Below are positions 33,982 through 44,179 of a stretch of 64,000 bases of DNA, in pieces. The notes beneath the pieces were generated by a model. The model saw only the letters and a program-made list of their open reading frames with translations, was not told where the DNA came from and ran no database searches. Position numbers and translations under genes: made by a program. The DNA comes from Gemmobacter sp034519525 (GTDB lineage: Bacteria > Pseudomonadota > Alphaproteobacteria > Rhodobacterales > Rhodobacteraceae): contig JAXHOJ010000042.1 in the NCBI GenBank assembly GCA_034519525.1, forward strand, positions 62,001 through 126,000. The letters are read 5' to 3'. Numbering within the stretch: position 1 is the stretch's first letter; the number at the start of each line of letters is the position of its first letter.

Positions 33982-35123
33982 TGACCCGCCACCCCGATCA
34001 GCCGCTGCTGGATCATTGCCCCGAAGGCCTGCCGCGCGCCGCCTTTCTGGATGCAGGCTGGTTCGCCCGCGAGATGGAAACGGTCTTTGCCCGCAACTGG
34101 ATCTGCGCCGGGCGGCTGGCGGATCTGGCGCCGGGCAGCCTGCGGCGGGTGCGGCTGGGGCTGGCCGATGTGCTGCTGTGCCGCGCGGCGGATGGCGGGC
34201 TTTCCGCCTTTCACAACAGCTGCCGCCACCGCGGGGCCGAGCTTTGCGCGGCAGAAACCGCGCCGCTGGGGCGGCTGATTACCTGCCCCTATCACGCCTG
34301 GGCCTATGCCGCCGCCGACGGGCGGCTGGTCTCCACCGCCTTCGCCCATCCGACTGCAGATTTTCGGCGCGAGGATCACGGGCTGATCCCGGTGGCAGTG
34401 CAGCTGTGGAACGGGTTTGTCTTTCTGGGCCAGCGGCCCGGCGATCTGAACGGCACCGATCTGCGGGTGGATGTGCCGCTTTCGACACTGGATCACTGGC
34501 CGATGGAAAGCCTCGTCACCGGCCACCGCTGGGAGAAAGAGCTGGCCTGCAACTGGAAAGTGTTCTGGGAAAACTATTCCGAATGTCTGCACTGCCCCGG
34601 CATCCACCCCGAGCTGTGCGAGATGGTGCCGGTCTACCGGCAGGGTATCATGGCCGCGAACGAAGCCCGGGGCTGGACACCCGAAAGCCCCGCGCCGCCC
34701 GCGTTGAAACCCGGCGCGGCAAGCTGGACGGCGGACGGCGCGCCCTGCGGCCCGGTCTTTCCCGGGCTGACGGCGGAAGAAAGGGCACGGGGCTATAGCT
34801 TCGTCACCTTCTGGCCCACGGCCTTCGTGGTGGCGCATGTGGATTATGTGCGCTCGGTGCGGATCGAGCCTTTGGCGCCGGAACGCACGCGGCTGATTGC
34901 CGAATGGCATTTCGCCCCCGAAACCCTGGCGCAGCCGGGGTTCGATGCCGCCGAAGTGGCGGCCTTTGCCCAGATCGTGCTGGCGCAGGATGGTGCGGCG
35001 GCCGAGATGAACCAGCGCGGCCTGCGATCCCCCGCCTTCACCCGCGCCCGGCTGATGCCCGAGGAATACGAGATTCACCGCTTTCACCGCTGGCTGCTGA
35101 CAGAACTGGAGGACCGGCCATGA
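33978..35123 (+). CDS. Rieske oxygenase alpha subunit 1 (GbcA/CntA-type)
   Basis: 381 residues, intact. The Rieske [2Fe-2S] ligands are in NSCRHRGAEL and ITCPYHAWAY. The mononuclear iron site is in NWKVFWENYSECLHCPGIHP, with two His and the bridging carboxylate, and a later Asp in LAQDGAAAEMNQRGL. The spacing and the ENYSECLHC motif resemble oxygenases that act on quaternary amines (glycine betaine, carnitine, stachydrine) rather than aromatic-ring dioxygenases. ATG 33978 overlaps the GcvT-like stop; ATG 33981 is next. No reductase or ferredoxin gene is in the operon. Confidence 0.88.
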   Translation: MMTRHPDQPLLDHCPEGLPRAAFLDAGWFAREMETVFARNWICAGRLADLAPGSLRRVRLGLADVLLCRAADGGLSAFHNSCRHRGAELCAAETAPLGRLITCPYHAWAYAAADGRLVSTAFAHPTADFRREDHGLIPVAVQLWNGFVFLGQRPGDLNGTDLRVDVPLSTLDHWPMESLVTGHRWEKELACNWKVFWENYSECLHCPGIHPELCEMVPVYRQGIMAANEARGWTPESPAPPALKPGAASWTADGAPCGPVFPGLTAEERARGYSFVTFWPTAFVVAHVDYVRSVRIEPLAPERTRLIAEWHFAPETLAQPGFDAAEVAAFAQIVLAQDGAAAEMNQRGLRSPAFTRARLMPEEYEIHRFHRWLLTELEDRP

Positions 35124-36348
35124 CCTTCCCGCTGACCTCTGCTGCCCATCCCGAACGACTGGGACCGCCGCGGCCTTCCGGCCTGGACCTATCATTCGCA
35201 GGCCATGTTCGATCTGGAACGGGAACGCTGTTCCTGACGCATTGGCAGGTGGCAGGCCATGCCAATGACCTGCCCGCGCCCGGCGACTGGATCAGCTTTG
35301 ATCTGCTGGGCGAACGCGCCGTCATCATGCGCGGGCAGGATGGCGAGGTGCGGGCGTTTCACAACCTGTGCCGCCATCGCGGGGCGCGGGTGGTGGACGG
35401 CGAACAGGGCCATTGCAAGGGGCGCCATCGTCTGCCCGTTTCACGGCTGGGTCTACAATCTGGACGGCAGCCTTGCGCGGCGCGGCGCAGCCGACGAGCT
35501 TTCGGCGACCTGGACCGCGAAAGCAACTTTGGCCTGAAGCCCATCGAGATGGAGCTGTTTCACGGCTTCATCTTCCTGCGCTTCGCCCCCGGCCCGCAGC
35601 CCGCCGCTGGCCGACGCTGCTGGCGCCCTATCGGTGCCGGATTTCGCGCGCCTATCGGGCCGTGGACATGCTGCCGTCGGCCAATGCCCGACTGGTGGAC
35701 CGACCCTGCCGGTGAACTGGAAATCGGTGCGCGACGTGGACAACGAAGGCTATCATGTGCCGCTGGCCCATCCGGCGCTGCAGGATCTTTACGGCCGCGA
35801 TTACCGCGACCTGCATCTGGAGGGGGGCCTCTCGATCTCGAACGGGCAGTATGGCGATGCGCCGGGGCGGGGCTGGTCGGTGCGGAACTATGTGAAGCTG
35901 TCGCCGGACCGCCCGGACCTGCCCGCGCATCTGCGCGCGGGCCTGGACTTACTACGGTCTCTTCCCGAACATCGTCTTCTCGATGACGCCGGAAGGCGTG
36001 CAGTTCTATCACGATATCCCGATCTCGCCCGGCCTGACGCGGCTGACCGGCCGCACCTACCGGCAGCCCGACGAAAGCCGCCAGCAGCGCGCGGCGCGCT
36101 ATCTGGCGCTCAGGATCGACCGCGATACTTCGGCAGAGGATCAGCAGCTGTCGATCTGGTCGAACGAGTCGATGAAATCCTCGGCTTTCGATGGGTTCCA
36201 TCTGTCGGATCTGGAATGGGGCCTGCGCCGCCATCATGATGGGCTGCGTGCCCTGATGCCGGTCATGATGCGGCCAGATGCCCCGGCAGAGCAGGAAATC
36301 CGCGCGCTGAATGACAAATTGATTTGCCAGCCAAAATCGCCCGGATAA
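35120..36348 (+). CDS. Rieske oxygenase alpha subunit 2 (many frameshifts)
   Basis: A second Rieske oxygenase of about 400 residues whose frame changes at least eight times (near 35178, 35228, 35425, 35480, 35500, 35605, 35705 and 35945). Conserved pieces appear in order: PAWTYHSQAMFDLERE, LFLTHWQVAGHANDLPAPGDWISF, FHNLCRHRGARVVDGEQGHC, IVCPFHGWVYNLDG, FGLKPIEMELFHGFIFLRF, PVNWKSVRDVDNEGYHVPLAHP and MTPEGVQFYHDIPIS. Both Rieske ligand pairs and the iron-site DNEGYHVPLAHP survive, so it is probably functional in the genome. It differs from oxygenase 1 and may catalyse a second demethylation. Confidence 0.75.
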
Positions 36349-36404
36349 CCTTTCCCCATAAAACCCCGGCACCACCACATGACCGCACCAACAGGGAGAC
36401 CGCC

Positions 36405-37515
36405 ATGAAACTGTCGCGCCGCACGGCCCTTGCCGCTCTGGGCGGATCGCTCGCCCTGCCTTATGTCCGTCCGTCCTGGGCGCAGGCAGGAACGGTGAAT
36501 GTCTATAACTGGGCCGATTATATCGGGGAAACAACGCTCGCGGATTTCGAGGCCGAAACCGGCATCGGCGTGGTCTATGATCTGTATGCCAGTTCCGAAG
36601 AAATGCAGGCCAAGATGCTGGCGGGCAGCACCGGCTATGACGTGGTGCTGATGGCCGGGCTGAGCCTGCCGCGGTTCGTGACAGGCGGGGATCTACCAGA
36701 AGCTGGACCGCGCCAAGCTGCCGAACTGGGGCAACCTTGATCCCGCGATCCTGGCGGATCGATCGAGAGGCTTTGATCCGGGCAACCACTATGGCGTGCC
36801 CTACATGTGGGGGATCGGTCGGTATCACCTATAATCTGGACATGGTGAAGGAACGCCTGCCCGACGCCAATCTGCAAAGCCTCGACACGCTGTTCAAACC
36901 TGAAAATGCGGCAAAGCTGGCGGATTGCGGGATTTCCATCCTCGATAGCCCCACCGATATCGGCTTCATGGTCATGGCCTGGCTGGGGATCGACGCCGAA
37001 CACGCGCCGGCCTCGCCGGATTATCGCCGAGGATGGCAGAGGCTTTCGCCCCGATCCGCGAGTATATCACCACTTTCGACAATTCAAATTACCTGACGGC
37101 CATCCCGAATGGCGAGCTTTGCGCCATCAATAACTGGTCGGGGGATTATGGCGTCGCCAAATCGCGCGCAGCCGAAGCAGGGATAGAGATGAATCTGGCC
37201 TATTTCGTGCCGGAAACCGGATCGCCCGCCTGGTTTGACATGCTTTGTATGCCGGTTGACGCGCCGAACCGGGAAAACGGGCTGACCTTCATCAACTATC
37301 TGCTGCGCCCCGAGGTGATCGCGGCCTGCACCAATTTCACCGGCTATGCCAATGCCAACAAGGCGGCCACGCCGCTGCTCGATCCAGCCATCGCCGCCGA
37401 TCCGGCGATCTATCCCGATGCCGAAACCCTGAAACGGCTGTTCACCCCGGCGCCGCAGACCGAAGAGCAGGATCGCGAAATCACCCGCATCTGGGCCGAG
37501 ATCAAGGCGGGTTGA
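36405..37515 (+). CDS. Polyamine-type (PotD/PotF) periplasmic binding protein (frameshifted)
   Basis: About 365 residues after repair. Signal MKLSRRTALAALGGSLALP with a twin arginine, then GTVNVYNWADYIGETTLADFE, the PotD/PotF signature. After frame changes near 36680, 36800 and 37025 the sequence continues KLDRAKLPNWGNLDP, GNHYGVPYMWG, VGITYNLDMVKERLPDANL, FAPIREYITTFDNSNYLTAIPNGE and FINYLLRPEVIAA. It binds putrescine, spermidine or a similar cation. Position inside the catabolic operon, 57 bases after Rieske 2, makes it the likely substrate receptor of the pathway. Confidence 0.82.
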
Positions 37516-37516
37516 C

Positions 37517-38646
37517 GTGACAGGCGAACGACAGGCCGGCGAAGGAAACGCGCCCTTCATCCGCATCGACAATGTGTCGAAAATCTTCGGCAGCTTTCAG
37601 GCCGTGCGCAATGTCTCGCTGACCATCGAAAGGGGCGAGGTCTTCGCCCTGCTGGGCGGGTCGGGCTGCGGCAAGACCACGCTGCTGCGGATGCTGGCGG
37701 GGTTCGAGGAACCGACAGCAGGCCGTATCACCATCGACGGGCAGGATATGACGGGCGTTCCGCCATGGGAGCGCCCGGTGCATATGATGTTCCAAAGCTA
37801 TGCGCTGTTTCCGCATATGAGCGTGGAAAAGAACGTGGGTTACGGCCTGAAGCACGAGAAGATGACCGCGGCGGAACGGGCCGACCGCGTGCGCGCCATG
37901 CTAGATCTGGTGCAGCTGACGCCGTTCGCCACCCGCAAGCCGCATCAGATTTCGGGCGGCCAGCGGCAGCGGGTGGCGCTGGCCCGGGCGCTGGCCCGGC
38001 AGCCCAAGGTGCTGCTGCTGGACGAACCGCTTGCCGCGCTGGACAAGAAGCTGCGCGAACAGACCCAGTTCGAACTGATGAGCATTCAGGAACGCACCGG
38101 CGTTACCTTCATCGTCGTCACCCATGACCAGGACGAGGCGATGACGCTGGCCGACCGCATCGCGGTGATGGACAGGGGCGAGGTGAAGCAGGTCGGCCCG
38201 CCGGCCGAGGTCTACGAACTTCCCGCAACTCGCGGTTCGTGGCGGAGTTTCATCGGTTCGGTCTCCCTGTTCGAGGCCACGGTGGCCGGGGCCGAGCGAG
38301 CAGCCTGGCGGCTGCGGGTGCCGGCCCTTGGCCGGCCGCGTGCTGGCCGCGCGAGCGCCGCGGGCTGCGCGCCGAGGGCGACAAGGTGACGCTGGCGATC
38401 CGGCCGGAAAAGCTCGCCATCCATCGCGAACCGCCACCGGGGGCCGCAATGTGCGTGGCCGGCGACGGTCGAGGATCTGGCCTATTTCGGCAAGGACAGC
38501 CTGTATCGCGTGGTTCTGCCCGGCGGGCAGATCGTGGGGGTTCATGCCGTGAACACCCAGCGCGGCGGCGGCGAGCGCGGCCCGACTGGTATGACAAGGT
38601 CTGGATCAGCTTTGATCCCGCCGCCGCCATCGTGCTGGCGGATTAG
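37517..38646 (+). CDS. Polyamine-type ABC transporter ATPase (PotA/PotG-like, frameshifted C-terminus)
   Basis: About 375 residues. The ABC domain is intact: GGSGCGKTTLLRMLAGFEEPT, MMFQSYALFPHMSVEKNVGYGL, ISGGQRQRVALARAL, LLLDEPLAALDKKLREQTQ and VVTHDQDEAMTLADRI. After about 38230 the frame changes several times; TOBE-domain pieces VTLAIRPEKLAIHREPP, VEDLAYFGKDSLYRVVLPGGQ and WISFDPAAAIVLAD remain. GTG start one base after the binding-protein stop. Confidence 0.85.
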
Positions 38647-38652
38647 AGCGCG

Positions 38653-39573
38653 ATGCGGCCAGCGCGCTTGCGCGCTGGTTCCACCGCCGCGGCTGGGCCG
38701 ATCTGATCATCGGCGTGCCCTATCTGTGGCTTGCGGTGTTCTTTCTGCTGCCCTTTCTGATCGTGCTGGCGATGAGCTTTGCCACCCGCACCCCCACCGC
38801 GCCGCCCTTCGGCTATGGCGGGGAAAACCCGTGGCTCAACACCGCAGGCTATGCCCGGCTGTTCACCGATGACCTGTATATCCGCGCCTTCCTCACCTCG
38901 CTGTCCAATGCGGCCCTTGCCACGGTGCTGTGCCTGCTGATCGGCTATCCGATGGCGCTGGGGCTGACGCGGGTGTCGAAGGGCTGGCGCAACATATTGA
39001 TGATGCTGGTGATCCTGCCGTTCTGGACCTCGTTCCTGCTGCGGGTCTACGCTTGGATGGGGCTGATGGGCAAAAGCAGCTGGTTCAACCGCCTGCTGAC
39101 CGATCTGTGGAACGTGCTGAGTGCCGAACGACTGGGCGGTCACGGTCATCCCGATGATGCACAGCAATTTCGCCGTGGTTCTGGTGATGGTCTATACCTA
39201 CCTGCCCTTCATGATCCTGCCGCTTTACGCCAATCTGGAGCGGCTTGACCCCACGCTGGACGAGGCGGCGATGGATCTGGGCACCCGGCCTTTCGGCGTG
39301 TTTCTGGATGTGACCCTGCCGCAATCGGTTCCGGGCATCATCGCGGGGGGCCTGCTGGTCTTCATCCCAGCGGCGGGCGAACTGGTGATCCCGGCGCTGG
39401 TGGGCGATGCGGCAAGCCCGATGATCGGGCGGGTGATCTCGGACGAGTTCACCTCGGCCCGCGACTGGCCGATGGCCTCGTCGGTGGCGGTGGCGCTGCT
39501 GGTGCTGATGGTGGGGCCGATGATGCTCTATTCCCACTATCAGGCCAAGGCCGAACGGCGGAGGCAGCAATGA
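38653..39573 (+). CDS. Polyamine-type ABC permease (PotB/PotH-like, frameshifted)
   Basis: About 305 residues. The recognisable N-terminus is ALARWFHRRGWADLIIGVPYLWLAVFFLLPF, in a frame with no clear start codon; ATG 38653 in another frame is the likely initiator if a base is missing. After TDLWNVLSAE the frame changes near 39125 to NDWAVTVIPMMHSNFAVVLVMVYTYLPFMILP. The EAA loop is LDEAAMDLGTRPFGVFLDVTLPQS. Six membrane helices. It ends with a 4-base overlap with the second permease. Confidence 0.8.
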
Positions 39574-40413
39574 CCCGGCGCCCGATCTTCCTGATAACCG
39601 TGCTCTGCTTCGGCTTTGCCTTCCTTTACATCCCGATCCTGTCGATGATGGTCTATTCCTTCAACGGCTCACGGCTGGCGACGGTCTGGGGCGGGTTTTC
39701 GACGAAGTGGTATGTCTCGCTTCTGTCGAACAAGCAGGTGATCGCGGCGGCCATCCTGTCGCTGAAGATCGCGGTGATTTCGGCAACCATGGCCACCATC
39801 CTCGGCACCATGGCCGGGCTGGCGCTGGCGCGGTTCACCCGGTTCCGGGGCCGCACGCTGTTTTCCGGCATGGTCACCGCGCCGCTTGTCATGCCCGAGG
39901 TCATCACCGGCATATCCATGCTGATGCTGTTCATCCTGATGGCGCAATGGGTGGGCTGGCCGGGGGCGCGCGGCTTCACCACTGTCACGCTGGCGCATAT
40001 CACCTTTTCCATGGTCTTTGTCACCACCATCGTGCAATCGCGCCTGCTGCAGGCCGACCGCGCGATCGAGGAAGCGGCGATGGATCTGGGCGCGCGGCCC
40101 TGGCAGGTGCTGGTGGATGTGACGCTGCCGGTGATTTCGCCCGCGATCCTGTCGGGCTGGCTTTTGGCCTTCACCATCTCGCTGGATGATGTGGTCATCA
40201 CCGTCTTTCACCACCGGCCCGGGCAATACCACGCTGCCGCTGCTGATCTGGTCCAAGGTCAAGCTGGGGGTGACGCCGGATATCAACGCGCTGGCGACGC
40301 TGACGGTGCTGGTGGTGGGCATCGGCGTGGCGATTGCCGGGGTGGTGATGAACCGCGCCGAAAAGCGGAGGAACCTGGATGCAAGGCTCGCCTATCGTGG
40401 CGCCAATGAGTGA
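39570..40413 (+). CDS. Polyamine-type ABC permease (PotC/PotI-like, one frameshift)
   Basis: About 280 residues. LYIPILSMMVYSFNGSRLATVWGGFSTKWY at the N-terminus and EEAAMDLGARPWQVLVDVTLP as the EAA loop are PotI/PotC hallmarks. Near 40210 one extra T appears to turn VITVFTTGPGNTTLPLLIWSKVKLG out of frame; the rest, TPDINALATLTVLVVGIGVAIAGVVMN, follows. It completes the transporter. Its stop overlaps the start region of the cupin gene. Confidence 0.85.
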
Positions 40414-41291
40414 CCCGGCTGCTGGGATTCACGACCGCTCGGCGTGCCGGGATCGGGCCGGGTGCGCTATGGCGCGGCGATGGCACTGTATCCGCGCGGG
40501 CGCTGATCGCGCCGGCAGCTGGAGCGTGCTACCGCATCTGCGCCTCGCTCGACGCGCAGGACCCGGCGGCGGTCCTTGCCGAACGGGGGTTGCCGCTACC
40601 ACAGCTGGCCGACGGCCCTGATGCGGGCCACGCCGCTGCAGCGCCTGCTGGACCGAGGCGTGACGCCTATCTGGCCACGCCTGCCCGGCCCGGGTGTGGC
40701 CGAGGTGCGCGCCGGGCTGGCCACGCCTCGGCGCCGCGCCCGGCGCTGCCACCCCGGCGCGCCGGCCCCGATCATCGCGGTGGGCTGACGCGGCATCTGC
40801 CCGCGGCACTGGCGGCCGTTGCCGCCAGACCCATCCGGCGCTGGCCGCGGCCATCGCCGCCGCCTCGCCGCATCTGCGACTGGGTCGCCTATGACGGCTA
40901 TCCGCGCGAGCCGATCGGCGCCGGCTTTCGCCGATGGCCATGCCTTCGCCTCGCTGCTGGGAGAGGCCGCGCCGATCCCGGCGCAGGATTTCGATCTGGG
41001 CCTGTTCCTGATCGCGCCGCATGTCCTCTATCGCGATCATGCCCATGCCGCGCCGGAACTTTACGCCCCGCTCACCGGCCCGCATGGCTGGCGTTTCGGC
41101 CCCGGGCGGCCGCTGGTGCTGAAACCCGCGCATCAGCCGGTGTGGAACCCGCCGCAGCGCCCGCATCTGACCAAGGTGGGCGCCCTGCCCTTTCTGTGCC
41201 TGTTTGCCTGGACGCGCGAGGTGAACAGCCCCGCCCGCGTGATCCCCGCCGATGACTGGCCCGCGCTGGAGGCGCTGACGTCTTGGCTGAC
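40407..41291 (+). CDS. Cupin protein related to DMSP-lyase family (heavily frameshifted)
   Basis: The last 150 or so residues are clear: EPIGAGFADGHAFASLLGEAAPIPAQDFDLGLFLI in parts, then YRDHAHAAPELYAPLTG, an exact cupin motif 1 (HxHx3Ex6G), and a second His in QRPHLTKVGALPFLCLF. The spacing and the HAHAAPELY sequence resemble the DMSP-lyase cupin family (DddQ/DddL-like). The first 130 residues (RYGAAMALYPRG, YRICASLDAQDPAAVLAERGL, LPGPGVAEVRAGLA) are scattered over three frames between 40460 and 40800 and I do not recognise them; they may be the N-terminal half of the same protein. Start uncertain (ATG 40407 or GTG 40410). The reaction is unknown: a DMSP-lyase-like or other beta-elimination is possible. 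Confidence 0.6.
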
Positions 41292-41293
41292 CC

Positions 41294-42916
41294 TTGCTGC
41301 TGCACAATGCCCGCATCCAGACAATGAACCCGGGCCAGCCCGAGGCGCAGGCGCTGCTGATCCGCGATGGCCGGATTGCGGCAGTCGGAGAGGTGGCGGC
41401 GCTGCGCGCCCTTGCCCCCGGCGCCGACCGGATCGACGCCGGCGGGCGGGTGGTGCCTGCCGGGGTTTCAGGATGCGCATATCCACCTGCTGTCCGGCGG
41501 CACCGATCTGGCCACCGCCGCGCAGCTGTTCGATCTGACAGAACCGGCGGCGCTGGTGCAGGCGCTGGCCGATCATGCGGCGCGGCATCCGGGCCTGCCG
41601 CTGGTCATCGGCACCGGCTGGCAGCCCGGCCATTTTGGCGATCACAACCTGACGGCGGCGCTGCTGGATACCGCCTGCGCCAGCCGCCCGGTGATCGCCT
41701 ATGACAGTTCGTTCCACAATGCCTGCCTGAACACCACTGCGCTGGAACTGGCAGGGATCGGCCCCGATACGCCCGATCCGCCGAACGGCCACATCGTGAA
41801 GGTGGATGGCCGGCCGACGGGGATGCTGCATGAAGAGGCGATCCCCTGGGCGCTGGCCCGCCTGCCCGACCTGACGGAGGATGACCGCATGGCGGGCCTG
41901 CGCGCCGGGCAGGGCCATGCCCTTGCCCATGGCATCACCGGCATCCTGGATCCGCGCATCACGGAACTGGAGGCGCGGATCTATGGCCGCGCACAGGCCG
42001 AAGGCGCGCTGACGCTCTGGGTGGCCGGGGCCGCGCTGGTGACAGAGGCCGATACGCCGGAAACCGCGCTGTGGCCCGGCTGTCCGCCCTGCGCGCGGCG
42101 CATCCGGGGCCGGATTTCCACGTGCATTCGGCCAAGTTCTTCATGGACGGGGTGTTTGAAAACCGCACCGCCGCCTGCTGGCCCCCTATGCCGACGCGCC
42201 CGGCGGCAATGCGCCCTGCATGTTCGGCGCCGAGCAGACCCGGGCGCTGTTCACCGCGCTGGATGCCGCGCGCTTTGCCATCCATGTCCATGTGATCGGC
42301 GATGCCGCTTGCGCCAGGGCACTGGACGGGCTGGCCGCTGCCCGCGCGGCCAACGGCACCTGGCCCGCCGCGCATCAGCTGGCGCATCTGCAGCTGGTGG
42401 ATCCCGCCGACTTGCGCCGCCTTGTCGCCACCGGCGCCATGGCGAATATCCAGCCGCTCTGGGCGCGGTTCGAGCCGCTCTATCCCCGATCCCGCGCTCG
42501 ACATGATCGGCCCGGCGCGCGAAAGCCAGACCTATGCCTTCCGCAGGATGCTGGATGCGGGCGCAGGCTTGTGCCTGTCGTCGGACTGGCCGGTTTCCAC
42601 CCTGAACCCGTTCGAGATCATCGAAACCGCCGTCACCCGGCAGGCGCGGCAGTGCGAGGGGCCGAAGCCCCCCTTCCTGCCCGATCAGGCGCTGACGGTG
42701 GCGGAATGTGTGGCGGGTTATACCGTTCATGCCGCCCGGGCCTGCTGGCGCGAAGGGTTCACCGGGCAGCTGGCGCCCGGCTTTTCTGCCGATCTGATCC
42801 TGCTGGATCAGGATATCTTCACCTGCCCGCCCCAACGCATCAGCGATACGCGGGTTGACCTGACACTGTTCCGGGGTCGCATCGTGCATCATTCGGGCGC
42901 GCTGGCCCTGCCCTGA
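41294..42916 (+). CDS. YtcJ-like amidohydrolase (frameshifted)
   Basis: About 540 residues after repair, amidohydrolase family 3. N-terminal LLLHNARIQTMNPGQPEAQALLIRDGRIAAVG in parts; metal motif FQDAHIHLLSGGTDL after a frame change near 41460; HEEAIPWALARLPDL; then, after shifts near 42078 and 42178, FHVHSAKFFMDGVFENRTAA and FAIHVHVIGDAACARALDGL; after one near 42488, LCLSSDWPVSTLNPFEIIETAVTRQ and PGFSADLILLDQDIF. These enzymes hydrolyse amides or cyclic amides. TTG 41294 is the assumed start. Substrate unknown. Confidence 0.75.
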
Positions 42917-42940
42917 ACCCGCGCTGAACCCGGAGGTTCC

Positions 42941-43345
42941 ATGCTGCTTTACGCCACGCTCGGCACCCGCGATCTGCCCCGCGCCATCGCCTTTTATGAT
43001 GCGGTCATGGCCACACTGGGCCAGCCGCGCCTGCCCGGCTGGGCCGAGGGCTGGGCGGGCTGGGGGCAGGATTACGATCATGGCCTTGGCCTCTGGCTCT
43101 GCCCGCCCTTCGATGGCAGGGCGGCCACGGCGGGCAATGGCACGATGCTGGCCTTTGCCGCCACAAGTGCGGCGCAGGTGCGCGCCTTTCACGCGGCGGG
43201 GCTGGCCCATGGCGGGCAGGACGAAGGCGCCCCGGGCATCCGCCCGCAGTATGAACCCACATTCTATGCCGCCTATCTGCGCGATCCCGACGGGCACAAG
43301 CTCGCCTGCGTGCATCACCGCTGCACCCCGGAGGAAAGGCCATGA
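42941..43345 (+). CDS. VOC (glyoxalase/bleomycin-resistance-fold) protein
   Basis: 134 residues, intact. The two beta-alpha-beta-beta-beta halves are visible: LLYATLGTRDLPRAIAFYDAVMATLGQPR at the start and FYAAYLRDPDGHKLACVHH at the end, with a Glu (in YEPTFYAAY) and His in possible metal-ligand places. VOC proteins include isomerases, lyases and dioxygenases. GGAGG precedes ATG 42941. Overlaps the methyltransferase by 4 bases. Confidence 0.8.
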   Translation: MLLYATLGTRDLPRAIAFYDAVMATLGQPRLPGWAEGWAGWGQDYDHGLGLWLCPPFDGRAATAGNGTMLAFAATSAAQVRAFHAAGLAHGGQDEGAPGIRPQYEPTFYAAYLRDPDGHKLACVHHRCTPEERP

Positions 43346-44118
43346 CCGACGAGCCGCATTATCCGCCCCGGCTGATCGCCATGCTGGAGGCGATCTGGGG
43401 CGCGGGCTTCCTGTCGCCCGGCGGGCGTGACGAGGTGGGGCGCATCCTGCACGGCCACGATCTGGCGGGGAAATCGGTGCTGGATATCGGCTGCGGCGCG
43501 GGCGGCATTGACCTCGCGCTGGTGCAGGCGCATGGCGCGGGCTTCGTCACCGGCATCGACGTGGAAGACCCGGTGCTGACCCGTGCCCGCGCGCTGGTGG
43601 ATGCTGCCGGGCTGGGCCATCGTATCGGGCTGGTGAAGGTGGCGCCCGGCCCGCTGCCCTTTCCGCCTGCCACCTTCGACGTGGTGTTTTCCAAGGATTC
43701 CATCATCCACATCCCCGACAAGACCGCCCTGATGGCCGAGGTGTTCCGGGTGCTGAAACCCGGCGGCTGGTTTCTGGCCTCTGACTGGCTGATCGGCAGC
43801 GAAACCGTATCGCCGCAGATGGCCGATTACATCGCGGCCGAGGGCCTTGATTTCGGCATGGCGACACCCGCCCGCTATCGCGCCGCGATGCAGGCGGCGG
43901 GGTTTGCCGAAATCGCCACCACCTCGCGCAACCTGTGGTATCGCGATCAGGCCCGGGCCGAGCTGGCGCGGCTGCAGGGCGAAACCGGCCAAGCGGCGGC
44001 CAAGATCGTGGGGGCAGATTTCGTGGCGCAGAACATCGCCATCTGGCAGCGGATGATCCCGGTTCTGGATACCGGCGAACATTGCCCCACACACCTGGCC
44101 GCGCAAAAGCCCGTCTGA
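43342..44118 (+). CDS. SAM-dependent methyltransferase (phosphoethanolamine N-methyltransferase-like)
   Basis: 258 residues. SAM motif I VLDIGCGAGGIDLAL, acidic GIDVEDPVL, motif II region FDVVFSKDSIIHIPDK and motif III FRVLKPGGWFLASDWL. DSIIHIPDK and SDWL resemble the phosphoethanolamine/sarcosine-dimethylglycine N-methyltransferase group. Its presence at the end of a presumed demethylation operon is curious: it could methylate an intermediate or recycle a methyl group. Specificity cannot be read from the sequence. Confidence 0.75.
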   Translation: MTDEPHYPPRLIAMLEAIWGAGFLSPGGRDEVGRILHGHDLAGKSVLDIGCGAGGIDLALVQAHGAGFVTGIDVEDPVLTRARALVDAAGLGHRIGLVKVAPGPLPFPPATFDVVFSKDSIIHIPDKTALMAEVFRVLKPGGWFLASDWLIGSETVSPQMADYIAAEGLDFGMATPARYRAAMQAAGFAEIATTSRNLWYRDQARAELARLQGETGQAAAKIVGADFVAQNIAIWQRMIPVLDTGEHCPTHLAAQKPV

Positions 44119-44179
44119 CGCAGATCAACGACAGCGGCCCCCTGCCCCGCTATTCCGCCGCGAGGGGGAGGAGGAGGCC

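Noticed and set aside
35120..42916. True pseudogenisation of the catabolic island
   Set aside because: Frameshifts are dense but motif-bearing segments remain conserved in alternate frames without accumulated stops or deletions, and unrelated operons show the same pattern.
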